Assembly (NCBI GenBank): GCA_009103225.1 | Contig: RHPI01002220.1 | Location: 40,310 to 81,771 of the forward strand | Reading direction: 5' to 3' | From: Chlorokybus atmophyticus | Taxonomy: Eukaryota; Streptophyta; Chlorokybophyceae; Chlorokybales; Chlorokybaceae | DNA length: 41,462 nucleotides | In this document: positions 1 to 11,883 of the stretch, in pieces | Position numbering within the stretch: position 1 is the stretch's first letter | Layout of the letters: the number at the start of each line of letters is the position of its first letter | Notes under the pieces: generated by a model | The model's database searches: none | The model's input: the letters and a program-made list of their open reading frames with translations, nothing else | Told to the model about the DNA's origin: nothing | Made by a program: the position numbers and the translations under genes

Positions 1-75
<75 letters not shown>
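1..75. repeat. CT dinucleotide microsatellite
   Basis: An uninterrupted run of about 37 CT units occupies the extreme left end. It reaches the window edge, so its full length is unknown. Confidence 0.97.
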
Positions 76-77
<2 letters not shown>

Positions 78-1007
78 ATGCGCATGGTTTGGCTATGAGA
101 TCTGCCATCATATCTAACACAAGACATGCACAACCATACGAGGCACTCACTGTAGCCTACATCGACCTGCGCCAAGCGTCATCACACCGCGTCCGCCTCC
201 ATGGTTAGCGCCGTCTGCAACGGCGGCCATGCTAGGGTGGGCGCTACTGCTGCTGCTCCCCTCTCCATCGTCGCCAACACATGCTGCAGTGCACACTTCA
301 CGCGCTGGCGGAACAGTGTCACGAAGCCGCGCGGTCAGCGCTCAGCTTTTACCGAGTGGTATATATGCTGGGCAAGTGTAGCAAAGGCAAGCAGTAGGAG
401 CTGGTCGGCAACCAACCTGCTAACTGGTCGAGCAGGTGCAAACTTGTCTGCTCTGCCTACTGCTGTGGTTAGTGCTGAGAGATGAACAAATGCACACTGT
501 GTGCCATTACAGCTTGCACAGGGTGTACGATGTATACTCTATGCAAGCTTCAGCTTGGGACCCTGTTTGCTCGCGCGTGCATGCATGAGCGCGCACACAC
601 CTCCCACTTTTCCAGCCCGCTGAAACAACCACCTACACCGCCCTTGCACTTTTCAACAACATGCGGTAGAGTACAGTCACCTGGCTACCATGACGCGGCC
701 AGTGACATGTTGTGTCACCTCACATGCTCTATTAACATGCGCATACAACACAATAGCAAAACTTAATCCTATTCCATACATGCAGATGCATGCAGGAAGC
801 ACTGCACCGCATTGAAGTCCACTTCTTGAAGTAAATATAGATGGATGGTCCGAGCACCCCATCAATAACCTCCATGTTACAACTGTTTCGACTCTAGCAA
901 CTGATTTAGCAATAGATCTAACCTTGATGCAGCACGACAAGCAACTAGCAGCTCTGCTGCAGTGCCAAGTGTTATGTTGAATGCTCCTATGTTGAGTACT
1001 CCTACCG
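76..1007. other. Gene-poor stretch, includes NTH1 3' flank
   Basis: No recognisable coding sequence was found on either strand; the short open frames are not conserved-looking. A minus-strand TGTAA motif at 881-877 lies about 127 nt beyond the NTH1 stop. It could be that gene's polyadenylation signal, since TGTAA serves this role in green algae. Confidence 0.5.
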
Positions 1008-2150
1008 TCAGCTTCCAGAGCTGCGCCTCTTCTTTGGTGATGGCGAGTTTTGAAAAGCAGCCGGGCAAAGGGCGTTGGCCAAACACTCTGAGCATTTGGT
1101 GCTGCGGGGCGTGCATATTGTCTGGCCAAAGCCCACAAGCAGCGGGTTGATTTCCGCCCACAGCGACTGCGGAAGCCACGCTTGCAGTGCCAGCCGCGTG
1201 GCCTCGGGTGTGGTTGTACCATTGGGACCCACCCAATTCAACCTGTTGGCTATGCGATGCACATGGGTGTCCACACAGATGCCCTCCACCTTCCCCCATG
1301 CCACGGTCATGATGAGGTGGGCCATTTTTGGGCCAATGCCCGGCAGTGCCATGAGACCGGCCATGTCGGGAGGTATATCTCCATCATACTTGTCGCGCAT
1401 GATCGCAGTGATGCCCTTCAAGTTGGCGGCTTTGCGGTTGTAAAACCCAACGGGATGAAGCAGCTTCTGCAACACGTCCACCTCGGTGTCAAGCACACTC
1501 GAAACTGTCAGTCCCGAGTGCGCCTGCAGCCTCAACACCGCAGCGTAAGTCACCTCGTCTTTGGTCTGACTGGACAACAACGCCGCAACCAATACGTGGA
1601 ACCGTCTCACTTCCGGGGGATATTGCGTAAGCGAGACGGCTTCACAGCCCATTGTGTCAACAGGCGCGTTCTTCGCTGCTCGCATGGCTTGGATGTGCGC
1701 AAGCTGTTGCTCCCACAACTCAGGTGGATTTATGGTCATGGAGGAGGCTGCTGCCTTTACCACCACCTTTGCACTGGGTTCATCTGGCACACCACCAGCA
1801 GGTTCTTGTTGCTGTGCTTCTCCCTTACCAACACCGCGTGCATGCCTCTGCCGCTTTGGGGGAGTTTTTACTTCACACGCATGTGCGGGTACCACATCTG
1901 CCTCATACTCCACCTTTACTGTTGCTCTGCGCGTGGCTTTACGGCTTGCGAGTTGAGTACTTACTTCCACCTGCTCGTGACCAACACCTTTTGTTGAAGA
2001 GGAGGCGAACGCAAACTCTTCAAACACGTTATTGACCTCAACAACCACAACGCGTGCTCGGGTCAGAGGCATGCCGGCTCGGCAAGGGAGGAGAGCAAAG
2101 CAGCGCACTCTCAGCGCTGCAGCTCTTGCGCAGTGTCGCAAAGCAAGCAT
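1008..2150 (-). CDS. NTH1: Endonuclease III homolog (bifunctional DNA glycosylase/AP lyase)
   Basis: Single-exon gene of 380 residues. The family excises oxidised pyrimidines and nicks the abasic site in base-excision repair. The helix-hairpin-helix is LPGIGPKMAHLIM, with catalytic Lys275 and the essential Asp294 in VDTHVHRIANRL. A [4Fe-4S] cluster loop follows with Cys346, Cys353, Cys356 and Cys362, spaced C-x6-C-x2-C-x5-C as expected. The catalytic core spans about 145-365. The N-terminal 140 residues are extra: the first ~26 are Arg/Ala/Leu-rich without acidic residues and look like an organellar presequence, followed by a charged linker. A short basic tail (PKKRR) could direct the protein to the nucleus. 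The ATG at 2150 is the first in frame; Met27 is an alternative start. That ATG lies only 10 nt after the stop codon of the TatB-like gene on the same strand, and the sequence between them ends in CACAG, so an unseen splice acceptor is possible. Confidence 0.93.
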   Translation of the reverse strand: MLALRHCARAAALRVRCFALLPCRAGMPLTRARVVVVEVNNVFEEFAFASSSTKGVGHEQVEVSTQLASRKATRRATVKVEYEADVVPAHACEVKTPPKRQRHARGVGKGEAQQQEPAGGVPDEPSAKVVVKAAASSMTINPPELWEQQLAHIQAMRAAKNAPVDTMGCEAVSLTQYPPEVRRFHVLVAALLSSQTKDEVTYAAVLRLQAHSGLTVSSVLDTEVDVLQKLLHPVGFYNRKAANLKGITAIMRDKYDGDIPPDMAGLMALPGIGPKMAHLIMTVAWGKVEGICVDTHVHRIANRLNWVGPNGTTTPEATRLALQAWLPQSLWAEINPLLVGFGQTICTPRSTKCSECLANALCPAAFQNSPSPKKRRSSGS

Positions 2151-2160
2151 GTACTGTGAA

Positions 2161-3904
2161 CTATCTGCTGTTGCTGTCCCTGTCGTCCTTCAACTGAGCG
2201 TCGCCCAATAGCTCTTGGGCCTTCAGTGCCACCATGCGCTCCTCGAAGGCTTCGGCCAGAAGCTCTGAGCCGCTGGCGGGCCGGCCTGTGAATGACCATG
2301 ACCATGATGACGTGTCTGCTCTAACATCAACAGATCAATGAAGCAAAGCACCGGGCCTTACCCTTTCTATCAGGTACCAAGCCAAGGCCGCGTGCTGACA
2401 CTGGCAGCACCTGTATGTTGGACAGCTGTCGCACACTTGCCTGCAGGCATCATCACCATGCGAGTAAGGCCTTTTCCCCGATGAGACAAGTGCAAACAGT
2501 AAGCATCCCGCAGATGCTTTGAACTCAACATGCATAGCTTGCTGAGGAGCTCAGCAGGAGCTTGATAGGACACGCACCTGCGGGGTGTAAGAATAGGTGG
2601 CTGCCACTGGCCTTGGAGGGGGTATAGTCACAGACGGTCGCAACTCTGCGCAGGACTGAAAGTCAGCAACATCAACAACCACGCATATGCGCGCTTGCAC
2701 ATCCACATAAGCAACACGCGCGCACACGCACATGCACAGGCACACGTACAGTGCCTGTAACAACTGGGTCATGCTTGTTACGCTCTGCAATGAAGGTATG
2801 CAGTCCTCACCTTGTTGAGATGCTGTAGCTGGTGCTGCTTGAGGGTTGTGCTCAGGTGCTGTATTGGCGGGGTCGATGCCAGCATGGCGAAGCGCAGCGC
2901 GCGTCAAGGGCCCGGGAGTTTGCACGACGCTCACGCCGCCTCGGATCTCATCGCGGATGGCATTCAGCTGCTGCAAACCCTGTTGGAGCTCCTGGTGCAG
3001 CTGAACGAGGAACAGATAACAAGCGCGCAAAGCAGATGTTAGCTCCTGAACCATGCAAAGCCAATGCAAGAACACTCTTTGCCAACACTGCTTGAACTCA
3101 CTTTAATCTCATACACTCAATTGGTACAGCAATGCCATGCTGAGAACTACAACATCGCACGCACTTTCACAACCACAAATTGATGGCAGCAGAGTGCAGA
3201 GCGACATTTGTACCCTCACTGGTGATAGATGAACCAAAGCAGTCATAAATGTGCATGACACCTACCTCGTTGAGCTGGTTGCGCTCTGCAAAGGAGTCAA
3301 AGCTCTGGCGCACTCTGTAAATGTACCCAAGCGCCCGCCCGGAGACTTTCCCTGCCGCGCGCGCGATCACAGGCAGGTCCTTCTGCCCTGGCAAAGCACA
3401 CATGATGTTCACAACAAGCATTGGCAGTTGCAACCATTTCGAAGACTGGCGCATTCATCAGCTGCAAGTCAGTGCTGTTGGACGCATTGCATCTACTATT
3501 TTCAAGGTCGACAACAATCAGGCAATGCCATGCCATGCCATGGATGTGCTTGAGCTGGCATTTTAGCATTTGACAGCACGACAAAGCAGCAGACTTGGCA
3601 TGCACAATACCTTGGGATGTATGCGCTAAACTTTGCATGCAGGCTTGCACAGCTGCCCTGCTCTCTAACAGCAGAGCTGCCCTGCTCCATGCTATGCTGT
3701 GCCTGCTCTGTGCTCACCAAAGACGACGGCGCCAACGCCCAGCAGCAGGGCCACCTCGCCAAACGACAATCCAAACAGCATGGACGACAACAGCAGGAGG
3801 CAGGAGTCGCGTGCACCTCGGACAACAGCTACCACCACACCACCGCCGCCGCCGCCACTGCCAGCACCAGCTTTTACCCTAAGCCGTGACGCATTTCCCG
3901 CCAA
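2161..3904 (-). CDS. TatB/Hcf106-like twin-arginine translocase subunit, plant mitochondrial type
   Basis: Six-exon model: 3904 or 3781-3718, 3387-3266, 3000-2811, 2645-2578, 2440-2362, 2285-2161. All junctions are GT-AG and in phase. From the ATG at 3781 it gives 215 residues; starting at 3904 adds 41 residues with a Gly run, possibly a presequence. The N-terminus has the TatA/B architecture: a short hydrophobic segment (GEVALLLGVGAVVFG), then the Gly-x-Lys-Asp-Leu-Pro hinge (QKDLPVIARAAGKVSG), then an amphipathic helix rich in Arg and Gln (LHQELQQGLQQLNAIRDEI). The Pro/Ala-rich middle and the acidic C-terminal helix (SGSELLAEAFEERMVALKAQ) resemble the TatB-like protein of plant mitochondria, which is thought to partner mitochondrially encoded TatC. 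A thylakoid Hcf106 role is less likely but cannot be excluded. Its stop lies 10 nt upstream of the NTH1 start codon. It is divergent from NAA40. Confidence 0.75.
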
Positions 3905-4649
3905 ATTTGCGGTGGCTGTGTTGTCGTCGGTGGCGGTGGCGACAGAGGCGAGGTGGAGGTGGAGGTGGAGGTGGAGGTGGGGTCCTTATCAATCAGGTCG
4001 TCTTGCGTGTCAAGCCTTCGCACAATCGCTTAAAGCGTTGCAAAGCTGGGGTGTGTCAGATGGTCAAGTGCAGCATGTACAAAGTATGGGTTCAGTGGAT
4101 AGTGCGCGTGAGTAGGTGTGGATATTAGTAAATAGGTATGATGTACTACTAGCCCACGAACCCATGCGTTTCCCTGCAGTACACTTCATTCTTCAATCGT
4201 TCAGTGGTTTGCAGTTGCACAAGCCAAGTCCTGGCATGTTCAACAGTTGCCATGCACAGTCGCATTGCTCCTTTCAAGCGAGATCAGAATCGAGCTTCTT
4301 GACTGCCAGCGCTGGCTACTTCTCGAACGTTGTCTTAGGTTGACAACATGCATTGGCGCACAAGGGAGTGCACAAGCGTGCACACATGCATGCACTTTGC
4401 AAACAACGGTGCCATCAAGATTTTCCTTGTCGTGCACATAGTACATCCAGTTGCAGCTCACTCTGCTTTTGCGCATTGCTTGCTTGCGTTCAATGCAACG
4501 AAGATAAGCTGGCGCTCTATCTGCAGCATACACTTGTGCTTTGTCAACACTGGGAGCTGGAGAGCAAGACGATTAGCAAGCCAGCACTAGAGCAGCTGAA
4601 GCAGCGAAGTTGGGTGTCGTTTGAGCGTGCGCATGGCAACAACACAGTC
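3905..4649. other. Divergent intergenic region between TatB-like and NAA40 genes
   Basis: It probably contains both 5' flanks. A GGTGGA repeat lies at about 3952-3981. No clear core promoter element was recognised. NAA40 could have an upstream exon here, because its frame stays open upstream of the chosen ATG. Confidence 0.4.
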
Positions 4650-5659
4650 ATGACGCCAGCAGTAGCAGCATCAACAGCAGCAGTGAAGGAGAAGCTGACA
4701 GCCAAAGAGAAGAAGCAAAAGCGAAAGCAAGCGCTGTTAGCCGAGCAAGCTGAGCTGAATGCTGCCAAGGGCGCCATTGCCGCCGCATATGCAAAGGCAA
4801 ACTTGCTGGCGGAGTTCGCTGCTTTCAGTGTATTTGAAAGAAGTGGCCTTGCATTGAAGCTGGAGCTTAAGCGATCCAGCGAGCTTAATGGTGAATCAAG
4901 GAGCTGGATCATGGGCGTACTCGAGACGAACATGGCTCCGCAGTATGCCAAAACCTGGCAGGAGGTGAAGAAGCTGAAAGCCAGAGAGATGGTTGAAGGT
5001 GATGCTCTGTACATTGTAGCCCGTGATGCAAAGACGGATGAGAGAACGGCATTCGCACAATTCCGATTCGTCATTGAAGAAGACATTGAGGTGCAGTGGC
5101 ATATTTTACTGCTCAAAAGTGATGTATACAACATAAACCGACACAGCCTGGATTGCATGCACACAAACCCTACGCCAATATCGAGTGCATTGACACTTCT
5201 GTGTTGTGTGTTACAACATACATGCGCATTTGGGCCTTTATACATCCATGTGACTACACATGGATGTAAAAATGCACAGCATTTGTTACCGCATGCACAC
5301 GCAGACACACGTGTGCACGCAAGCAGGTGCTGTACGTCTACGAGCTGCAGCTGATGGAGGACGTGCTGAGGAAGGGTCTTGGGCGTCATCTCATGATGTT
5401 GATGGAGTTGCTTGCTAGGAAGAACGCCATGCGAGGCGTCATGCTGACTGTGCAGAAGCGTAACGCGGCAGCCTTGGCGATTTATGAGCGAATGGGGTAT
5501 ACGATTGCCGACATATCCCCCAGCAAGTGCGACCCGCTGGCCCCCGAGGGGACATACAACTATGAGATATTGTGTAAGATACACGATGCGCAAGCGGGAG
5601 CGCTGCTAGTGTCCAGAGGAGAAGCTGCCAGGAGTGAGAACTTGTCTTTTGGTGTATGA
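4650..5659 (+). CDS. NAA40: N-alpha-acetyltransferase 40 (NatD), histone H2A/H4 type
   Basis: Two exons, 4650-5090 and 5327-5659, joined in phase to 257 residues. NatD transfers acetyl from acetyl-CoA to the N-terminal serine of histones H4 and H2A. The start is placed at the ATG before a Lys-rich segment (KEKLTAKEKKQKRK), which matches the basic KAKEKKQKR-like N-terminus of animal NAA40. The frame is open further upstream, so a longer N-terminus is possible. The acetyltransferase core includes AFAQFRFVIEEDIEV, then VLYVYELQLMEDVLRKGLGR with the acetyl-CoA-binding Arg162-Lys-Gly-Leu-Gly166 loop. It continues into VMLTVQKRNAAALAIYERMGY and the C-terminal NYEIL strand. The intron (5091-5326) falls exactly between IEEDIEV and LYVYEL. 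It converges with the AP-1 gamma gene. Confidence 0.9.
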
Positions 5660-6537
5660 CAAGATTTCATTTGCCTGGCACGGACATAGCCCCGCTAAAA
5701 GGATCAGCCTCTTCATGTACGAATATCAACGGATAGGTAATGGTAACTTCGTGCAACGCGCTGTGGTCATGCAAGTCGCTCATGCAAACTTGCCAATGTA
5801 TTTATTGAGCTCCACTGAAGGTAACGCTGGCCAAGCAAAATAAGGTAAATGCCAACAAGCGATTGCCTGTTCACACTTCTGCATGCTGAATGCTAGATAT
5901 CTGGACATCAACTTGCCTACGCTAGCACAGGCGGCAAATTCGCACTTGCTTATGCTGCCTGGCATCCAGGCAATTGATAAACACCATGTGCAGTCGCTTG
6001 TGTGGTTGGCCTGTGCCAGCCGCAGGGTACAAGAGCAGGACTTAAAATGCAAGCAGACACTGCACATCATACACGGCGCCTGCACAGATAGCCAAGGCTG
6101 CAGTGCATGGCTGACAGGGGGCCAGTAGAAGTAGTGTTAGAGGTAGAGGGTAGGTAGCACGCAGGTGCTTCAGCCCAATGGTTGTGTATGTAGGTGAAAT
6201 GCATGCACTGTTGTTGCGATGATGGTTGCACGCACTTTGCGTGCCCAGTTGCACTCCGCAATGCATGTACACCAGCAAGCGACCACATTCAAGCCCACAC
6301 AACCACGCAACCATCAACCGCCATATGTTGAGGCCCGAATGCCAGTGACTGATGCCACTGGCATTATATGCTTGAATGCCAGTTCCACTGGCAGCAGCAT
6401 GGCAACCAAAAATTGCATGCCCAGTATACAAAGCAGTTGCAGCTGTCAAGTCGTGTGAAACACTACGACTGCACTCGCCAATAATCACACTGCACCTTCT
6501 CACCGGTACACCGTGTGCGAGATGTTCAGAATATACA
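5660..6537. other. Convergent intergenic region, 3' flanks of NAA40 and AP-1 gamma
   Basis: No coding sequence was recognised; open frames here lack family features. It contains a 10-bp-stem hairpin (arms 6338-6347 and 6356-6365, loop 8 nt), followed by further copies of TGCCAGT and its complement. Confidence 0.45.
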
Positions 6538-9500
6538 TCATAGCCCGGCAGGGAAGTTGGTCACTTCTCCTTGTTCTGTCAGCGGCGTGCCATTAACATT
6601 GTACTGGATGCGCAGCCGCATGGCGAGTGGCTTCTGGCCGTGTGCGCTGTTGGTAATGTGGAGTGTCTGCGTGACATTGCCGCTGTTGTTTGGTGGCACG
6701 ACCAGTGCCGAAGCAGGCTCCATCCGCAACTGCATGAACTTGGGGACGGCCGCTTGCAAGACAAACTCAGAGAACGGCTGAGGAGATGAATTGCTGTATG
6801 TTGCCTTGATGATGCTGGTCTGAGGTGCACCAGCTGCCTTGGTGAAGTCAAACTGGACCATTAGTCCGCCACGTTGGAAAGCAGTGATGCTTGGGAAGGC
6901 TGTGCCCGCGTGAAATTAGTACGAAACGCAATTGACACAAATCTGTAAGGAACAATGGTAGGCAGGCAGCAGCATGAGGGCTACGTCCAGAAGCATGGCC
7001 CAAGCCTTACCTGTGGGGGTAGCGGGAGCGGAACCAAAGCTCAGGTCTGCCAGGCCAGCTATGGGAGAGACAGCTGTTGCAGCAGCTGGTGCTGCTGGGG
7101 TTGAGGCCAGTATGTCCAGCAGGAAGTTGGGAGCAGCAGCAGAAGCAGCAGGCGGAGCAGCGGCTGCTGTAGACAATACAGTGGGTGTCAGATAGTGCAG
7201 TTCGTGCAAATGCGTGTACTGGCGATGATATCAGCATACCGGGTATGGTGGTTGGTGCGGGGCCCATCAAGTCCAACAGGGCATCCATGGTGGCTTTGTT
7301 GGGAGCTGGTACAGGCCCACTGGCTGGCGTCGTATCCAGATCCAGCAGATCCATCTGCGAGCATACCAGCAGTTTACTCCTGTACGTGACTGCATGCAAT
7401 CATGTGTGTGTATGTGTGTGTGCGTGTTCATGACAGGCTGTATTAGTTGTTGTAACCATGGCAGCACATACACCACAACCAGTGATGCAAGACTTCACCA
7501 GTGCAGGAGGCGGCTTCGCTGCGACAGGACCAGACGACGGTGCCTTGAATGCAGCCTTTGCGTTGCCATTGGCCTTTGGTGAAAACATTGGCGACATAGT
7601 GCCGTCCGTCGCGTGCTGAGCAATGCGCGCATGGTACTGTTCTTCATTGAGCGCTGGCATGCGCTCAAGCAGCTGAGACCTGCGGGAGAGAATCCAGATG
7701 CAATCAATATTTCCATGTTTTTACGACAATGCAACTACAAGCAGTCGCGGGGAACCAAACGTAGGCTCTGTAAGCAGATCTGCAAGCAGCTGCTGAGCTG
7801 GACTGGACACAACACGCACCGGATGTTTTCATGATTGAAGATCCGAATGTACTCGCAGGAGCGTTGCTGCAGCTCCAGCTGAGCGCTGTTGCGGTGCTTG
7901 TCCACCACAGCACGGATGTGGGCTGTGTACGAGGGGTACCGACTCGTGAGCTTCATGAGGGCTGTGAGTATGAACTCGCGGCTCGCAGCAGTCAAAGTGG
8001 GGTCCTTGAGCAATCCTTCAACAAGCTCCACGACCTGCGCCTCTGTAGGCTGCAGCGGCTCTTCACCTTGCAGCATGCCCGTCCCAGCAACCAGCTTGTC
8101 ACCGTACTCACCAATGCACCAAACGCCAACCTGTGCAATGCGCTAGATTTGGCCACACACGTTCTGCAAGCTTCATAGCTGTGCTTGCCGGGTTGCAAAG
8201 TCCAATTGTCATGCAAAACGACTGGTGTATGAATGAATACATTGTCAAAAGTACCTGGACAAGACTTTGCTGTGTTCTATCTGCAGTCAGAGCTCTGTAC
8301 AGAGCTCGCACAGCGTAGCCCTGGAGGTCTGAGGCGTTAGCAACTAGAATGACGAAGCTCCGGGACACCTCGTCCTTGACGTAGTTGCCAGCTTGCGACA
8401 TGACTTGGATAAGAGTGTCAATGTGCCACTGCTTGTCAGGCGCAAAGCGCTGGACAAGTGCACAGATCTTGTTGGTCAAGTCGCCCTTAAACTCTACATC
8501 AGCCACCTTAAGGTACTCTAGCAACTCCTTGGCCAGAGTGGCCACATTCTGCTCATTCACTAATGCATAGACAAGGTCCAGGGCGCGTCTCCTGATGGAA
8601 ATATCCGCGTCCTACCAGAAGCAGAGCAAATAGCATTACCACCACGGCATGCGAGTGTTGACTGTGCAACTTGTGAATGGATAAACCATTTCGCAAAGAC
8701 CACCCTACCTTGACACAGTCAACAATAGTAGTGCGGTGGCGCTGCACGGCTTGCGTGTCAACAGAAACAACCTTGGCCAAAGTGTTGAGGGCAACATATC
8801 TGCCACATAATGGTCAGTACTATGCAGATATGTGCTCAGGCAGCTTGTTGAACTGGCTGGAGTTCAGACCTGATGTTGTTATCGCGGTTGGAGAGGAAAC
8901 GGCCAAGAATATTGATTGCCAGCACTCTCAGGCCGCCAATCGCTTCAATTCCCATAATAGTTTGCACGCACTCATATAGAATGGCATTGCCAGCATTTTT
9001 CTTTGACTCTGTATTGCTGGCAACCTATAGACAAAGGATCACAATATGGACAAGAAACGCCACAAACTTACCAATTGAATAACCAAACAAAGTAGCACAC
9101 CTGGGCGAGAATGTCACTCATGGTATCACTCGCTTCTGCATTGCCCTTGCCAAGCACGCGCAGCAGCTGCAAGATCTTGACTTGCAGAAAAGGATCTGTG
9201 ATGCCTGCCACATCATGCTCCGGCGCAAAACCGCTCAACACCAGATTCTTGAGCACACGCACGAGGGCAGGGACATGCTGCACAACCAATGATGACGTTG
9301 GATGTGATGTTGAGATACCATAGGTAAGCACTACCAGCTCAGTCCATGTGCAAACATGCAAGCTTACCACTCTGAAGGCATCAATGTTTGCTGGGACAAG
9401 GTCGCAAAGCTCACCAGCCAAAGATATGGCGGTGATAAGCACACCATGGTTGCGGTCCTTGAGCAGCAATGGAATCTGTGCTGCAAATGCTTCAATCTGT

Positions 9501-10626
9501 TCAGGGACCTTGCGAGCTATCCGGATCGCACACAGGGTAGCCTGCCAGACACGACACCTCACCAGTGTCAGTAACATGAACATGCGCGCGCAAGTCGCAA
9601 AGGACAGTACCTTCTTCTTAATGTAGGCGTTCGTACTGTTCATAAGTTTCTCCACCTCAGGAGCCAAGTCACGCGCCATCTCAGCAGAGCAGATATTGCC
9701 GAGTGAGCACAGTGCAAGTCCCACGATGTATTGGTTGGAGTGGGCCATGTCACTGCGAATCATCAAGCATTACAACCATGCTGTACAGCTGCATAAAAGG
9801 GCGGCATGTATTATCAACATGCACACCGGCTAAGGCTCTCTTGATGTTCTTACTTTTTGAGTGAGTTGGTCACAAGCATGAGCACTTCTTGACGCTCGTC
9901 GAGCAGCAGCATAAGACCCAAGTAACCGATGCGCTTTTCGGGATATGAGTTGGCGGCGATGAGCTTGAGACACTCCATCTGGCCAAAATGAGTGGGGTAA
10001 CCAAGCATGTGGATGAACATGAGCTTTGCGACATTGCGATGGCGGTTTGACTGGTCCTGCTCCTTGAAAGAGTTTCGCAATGCAGCGCATTCTTTGGCAA
10101 TAACGCCACGCTCTTCTGCTGCAGTCTTGCAAGCGCGGATCTGACGAATCAGGTCTCTGCAAACCAAGCAATATCGATTCAGACAACGTGCAATGAAAAA
10201 GAAGTTGAGCGATGCAACGACTCTGCAGTTGGTGGCCTGCATGACGAACATGCACACCAAAACTACGTGAACACTCCACGAGCAACAGAACACTGAACGA
10301 CAGGCAGACACTCTCTTAGTGCAGACTGTGGACACTAACTGTGGACACTGAAGTTCTACACTCCTCTATAATTATCTGATGTAGGCGAGCAGCCAGATTG
10401 CAGGTATACTTCGTGAGCCAACAAGCACTTGAGCGCTGTGACTGCATGACGTGACGTTTCGACTTGCTCATCAATGATAGCAAACCAATCATGCGCCAGC
10501 AGTTGCTTCACCACTGATTGACCATGTGGCGTTGAGATCTAGGCGTCCGGGCGGTGGCTGTGACGATTGCAGATGGCTGTAGATCACAACCTAGCACTAC
10601 CGCGAAACAGCTGTAGCTGTTGTCAT
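6538..10626 (-). CDS. AP1G1: AP-1 clathrin adaptor complex gamma subunit (gamma-adaptin)
   Basis: Thirteen-exon model of 849 residues: 10626-10601, 10156-9854, 9752-9611, 9541-9368, 9277-9101, 9024-8870, 8799-8709, 8611-8255, 8130-7820, 7679-7499, 7354-7240, 7166-7011, 6899-6538. All introns are GT-AG and the exons sum to an exact frame. It is the large subunit of AP-1, which sorts cargo into clathrin vesicles at the trans-Golgi and endosomes. The N-terminal trunk carries adaptin motifs: [101 protein letters not shown] and WCIGEYGD. An Ala/Pro-rich hinge has [17 protein letters not shown] and NFLLDIL clathrin-box-like motifs. The C-terminal ear (about 730-849) has [12 protein letters not shown] and ends FPAGL, very close to plant gamma-adaptin. 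The 26-nt first exon (MTTATAVS + R) is inferred from phase and splice sites and is the weakest part. The gene is divergent from PURH. Confidence 0.95.
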
Positions 10627-11883
10627 AACTCAGCGTGGGTCTGCTGCTGGTAAATGGTTTCCATGCAACATGCAAAATCTGGCGACGCAACTAGTCCCGC
10701 AGAACATAATCACACCGAGGCATGCAATCCGACCAGACCTCAACGGCCTGCTGTAAGCAACCCCACCGACTGTGGCCCACTGCACGGCATAGTCCACCGT
10801 TGACGCCAAGCCGCCTGCCGACAGCTTGCCCGGCCCCTTACCGGCGACCGACATCAGCAGCCAGGCGGCTTACCTTACGTGCAGCCCAAGGACAACGTCC
10901 CACACAAACAGCGCTGCTTTGCCTCACTGACTCAACAATCTACACACCTATCCGCAAGGCGCAAGCATTCTCCAACTCCACCGCACCAACCTAGCACACA
11001 CGGGAGCGCCACCAGCAAGCCCGGCGCTTCGGCACACACATTTGAACACACACGTCGAGCATGACGTACACGTATAGTACACATATAGAACAGCTCGCTT
11101 CCTCTGTTAGTTGGGCTGATCAAAGTTGGTGGTTTAGCTCGAACCGAACTGTCATGTCAACTACCAGTTTCAAGTGTAGAGCAGCTCAAACCATGGGATG
11201 AAAGCTGTCAACAGCAAAAGCATGTACACTCTCATGTTGGCAGCTAAGACACATAATGTGCAGCATACAAATAGCGTACCGCAGCTTGGACATGGCTGCT
11301 GGCTAGCTGGATGATCAACTGTGCTTCAGTCAGTTGTGAGAGCAGAACAGCGCAATGCGACTATGGGGGCAGCTCCAGCAAGCAGCGCAGCGATAATGCG
11401 CTGAGGCCTGACCTCCCCCAGATGCTTCAGCACCACCTGCTCAGCTCCATACACCTCGTCCTGCCCCGCCTTCTCCACACTACCAGCCGGCTCAACGCCA
11501 AGCTGAAGAGCAGTGCAACAAGAATTTGCGTTTGTTAACCGGCTTATTTTGGCACATCTACGGTTAAACCTGTCCGTTCACGTCTGACCTGCACAGCAAA
11601 CCCTAAGTCTGCACACCCTCTCGCTGCGCACTGCGACAACTATTGCCACACCGAAAGCGGGCATCAGACTCTGCGGCTTCTTGGTTGAAAAGCCTGAACA
11701 CGAATTGATATCGCTATACCAAGGGTTATGAGTATGCTTAATCGAAGGGTTTCTAACTATGCACTGTGCATTGGCGGCGGCGGTGGCGGCGGCGGCGGCG
11801 ACGGTGGTGTAGGCGGCGAGGACAAGGTCGGTGTCTGCTTGCAGCAGCTCTGCTGGTGAGTCGCGTGGTTGTTGCTAAGCTTA
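10627..11883. other. Divergent intergenic region between AP-1 gamma and PURH
   Basis: About 1.26 kb with no recognised gene; presumed 5' flanks of both genes. A CGG/GGC trinucleotide-rich tract at about 11773-11822 precedes the PURH start and may lie in its 5' UTR. Confidence 0.45.

Noticed and set aside
10378-10560. Minus-strand open segment containing [20 protein letters not shown]
   Set aside because: It looks protein-like but lies inside the inferred first intron of AP-1 gamma, ends in a stop, and matches no family I know.
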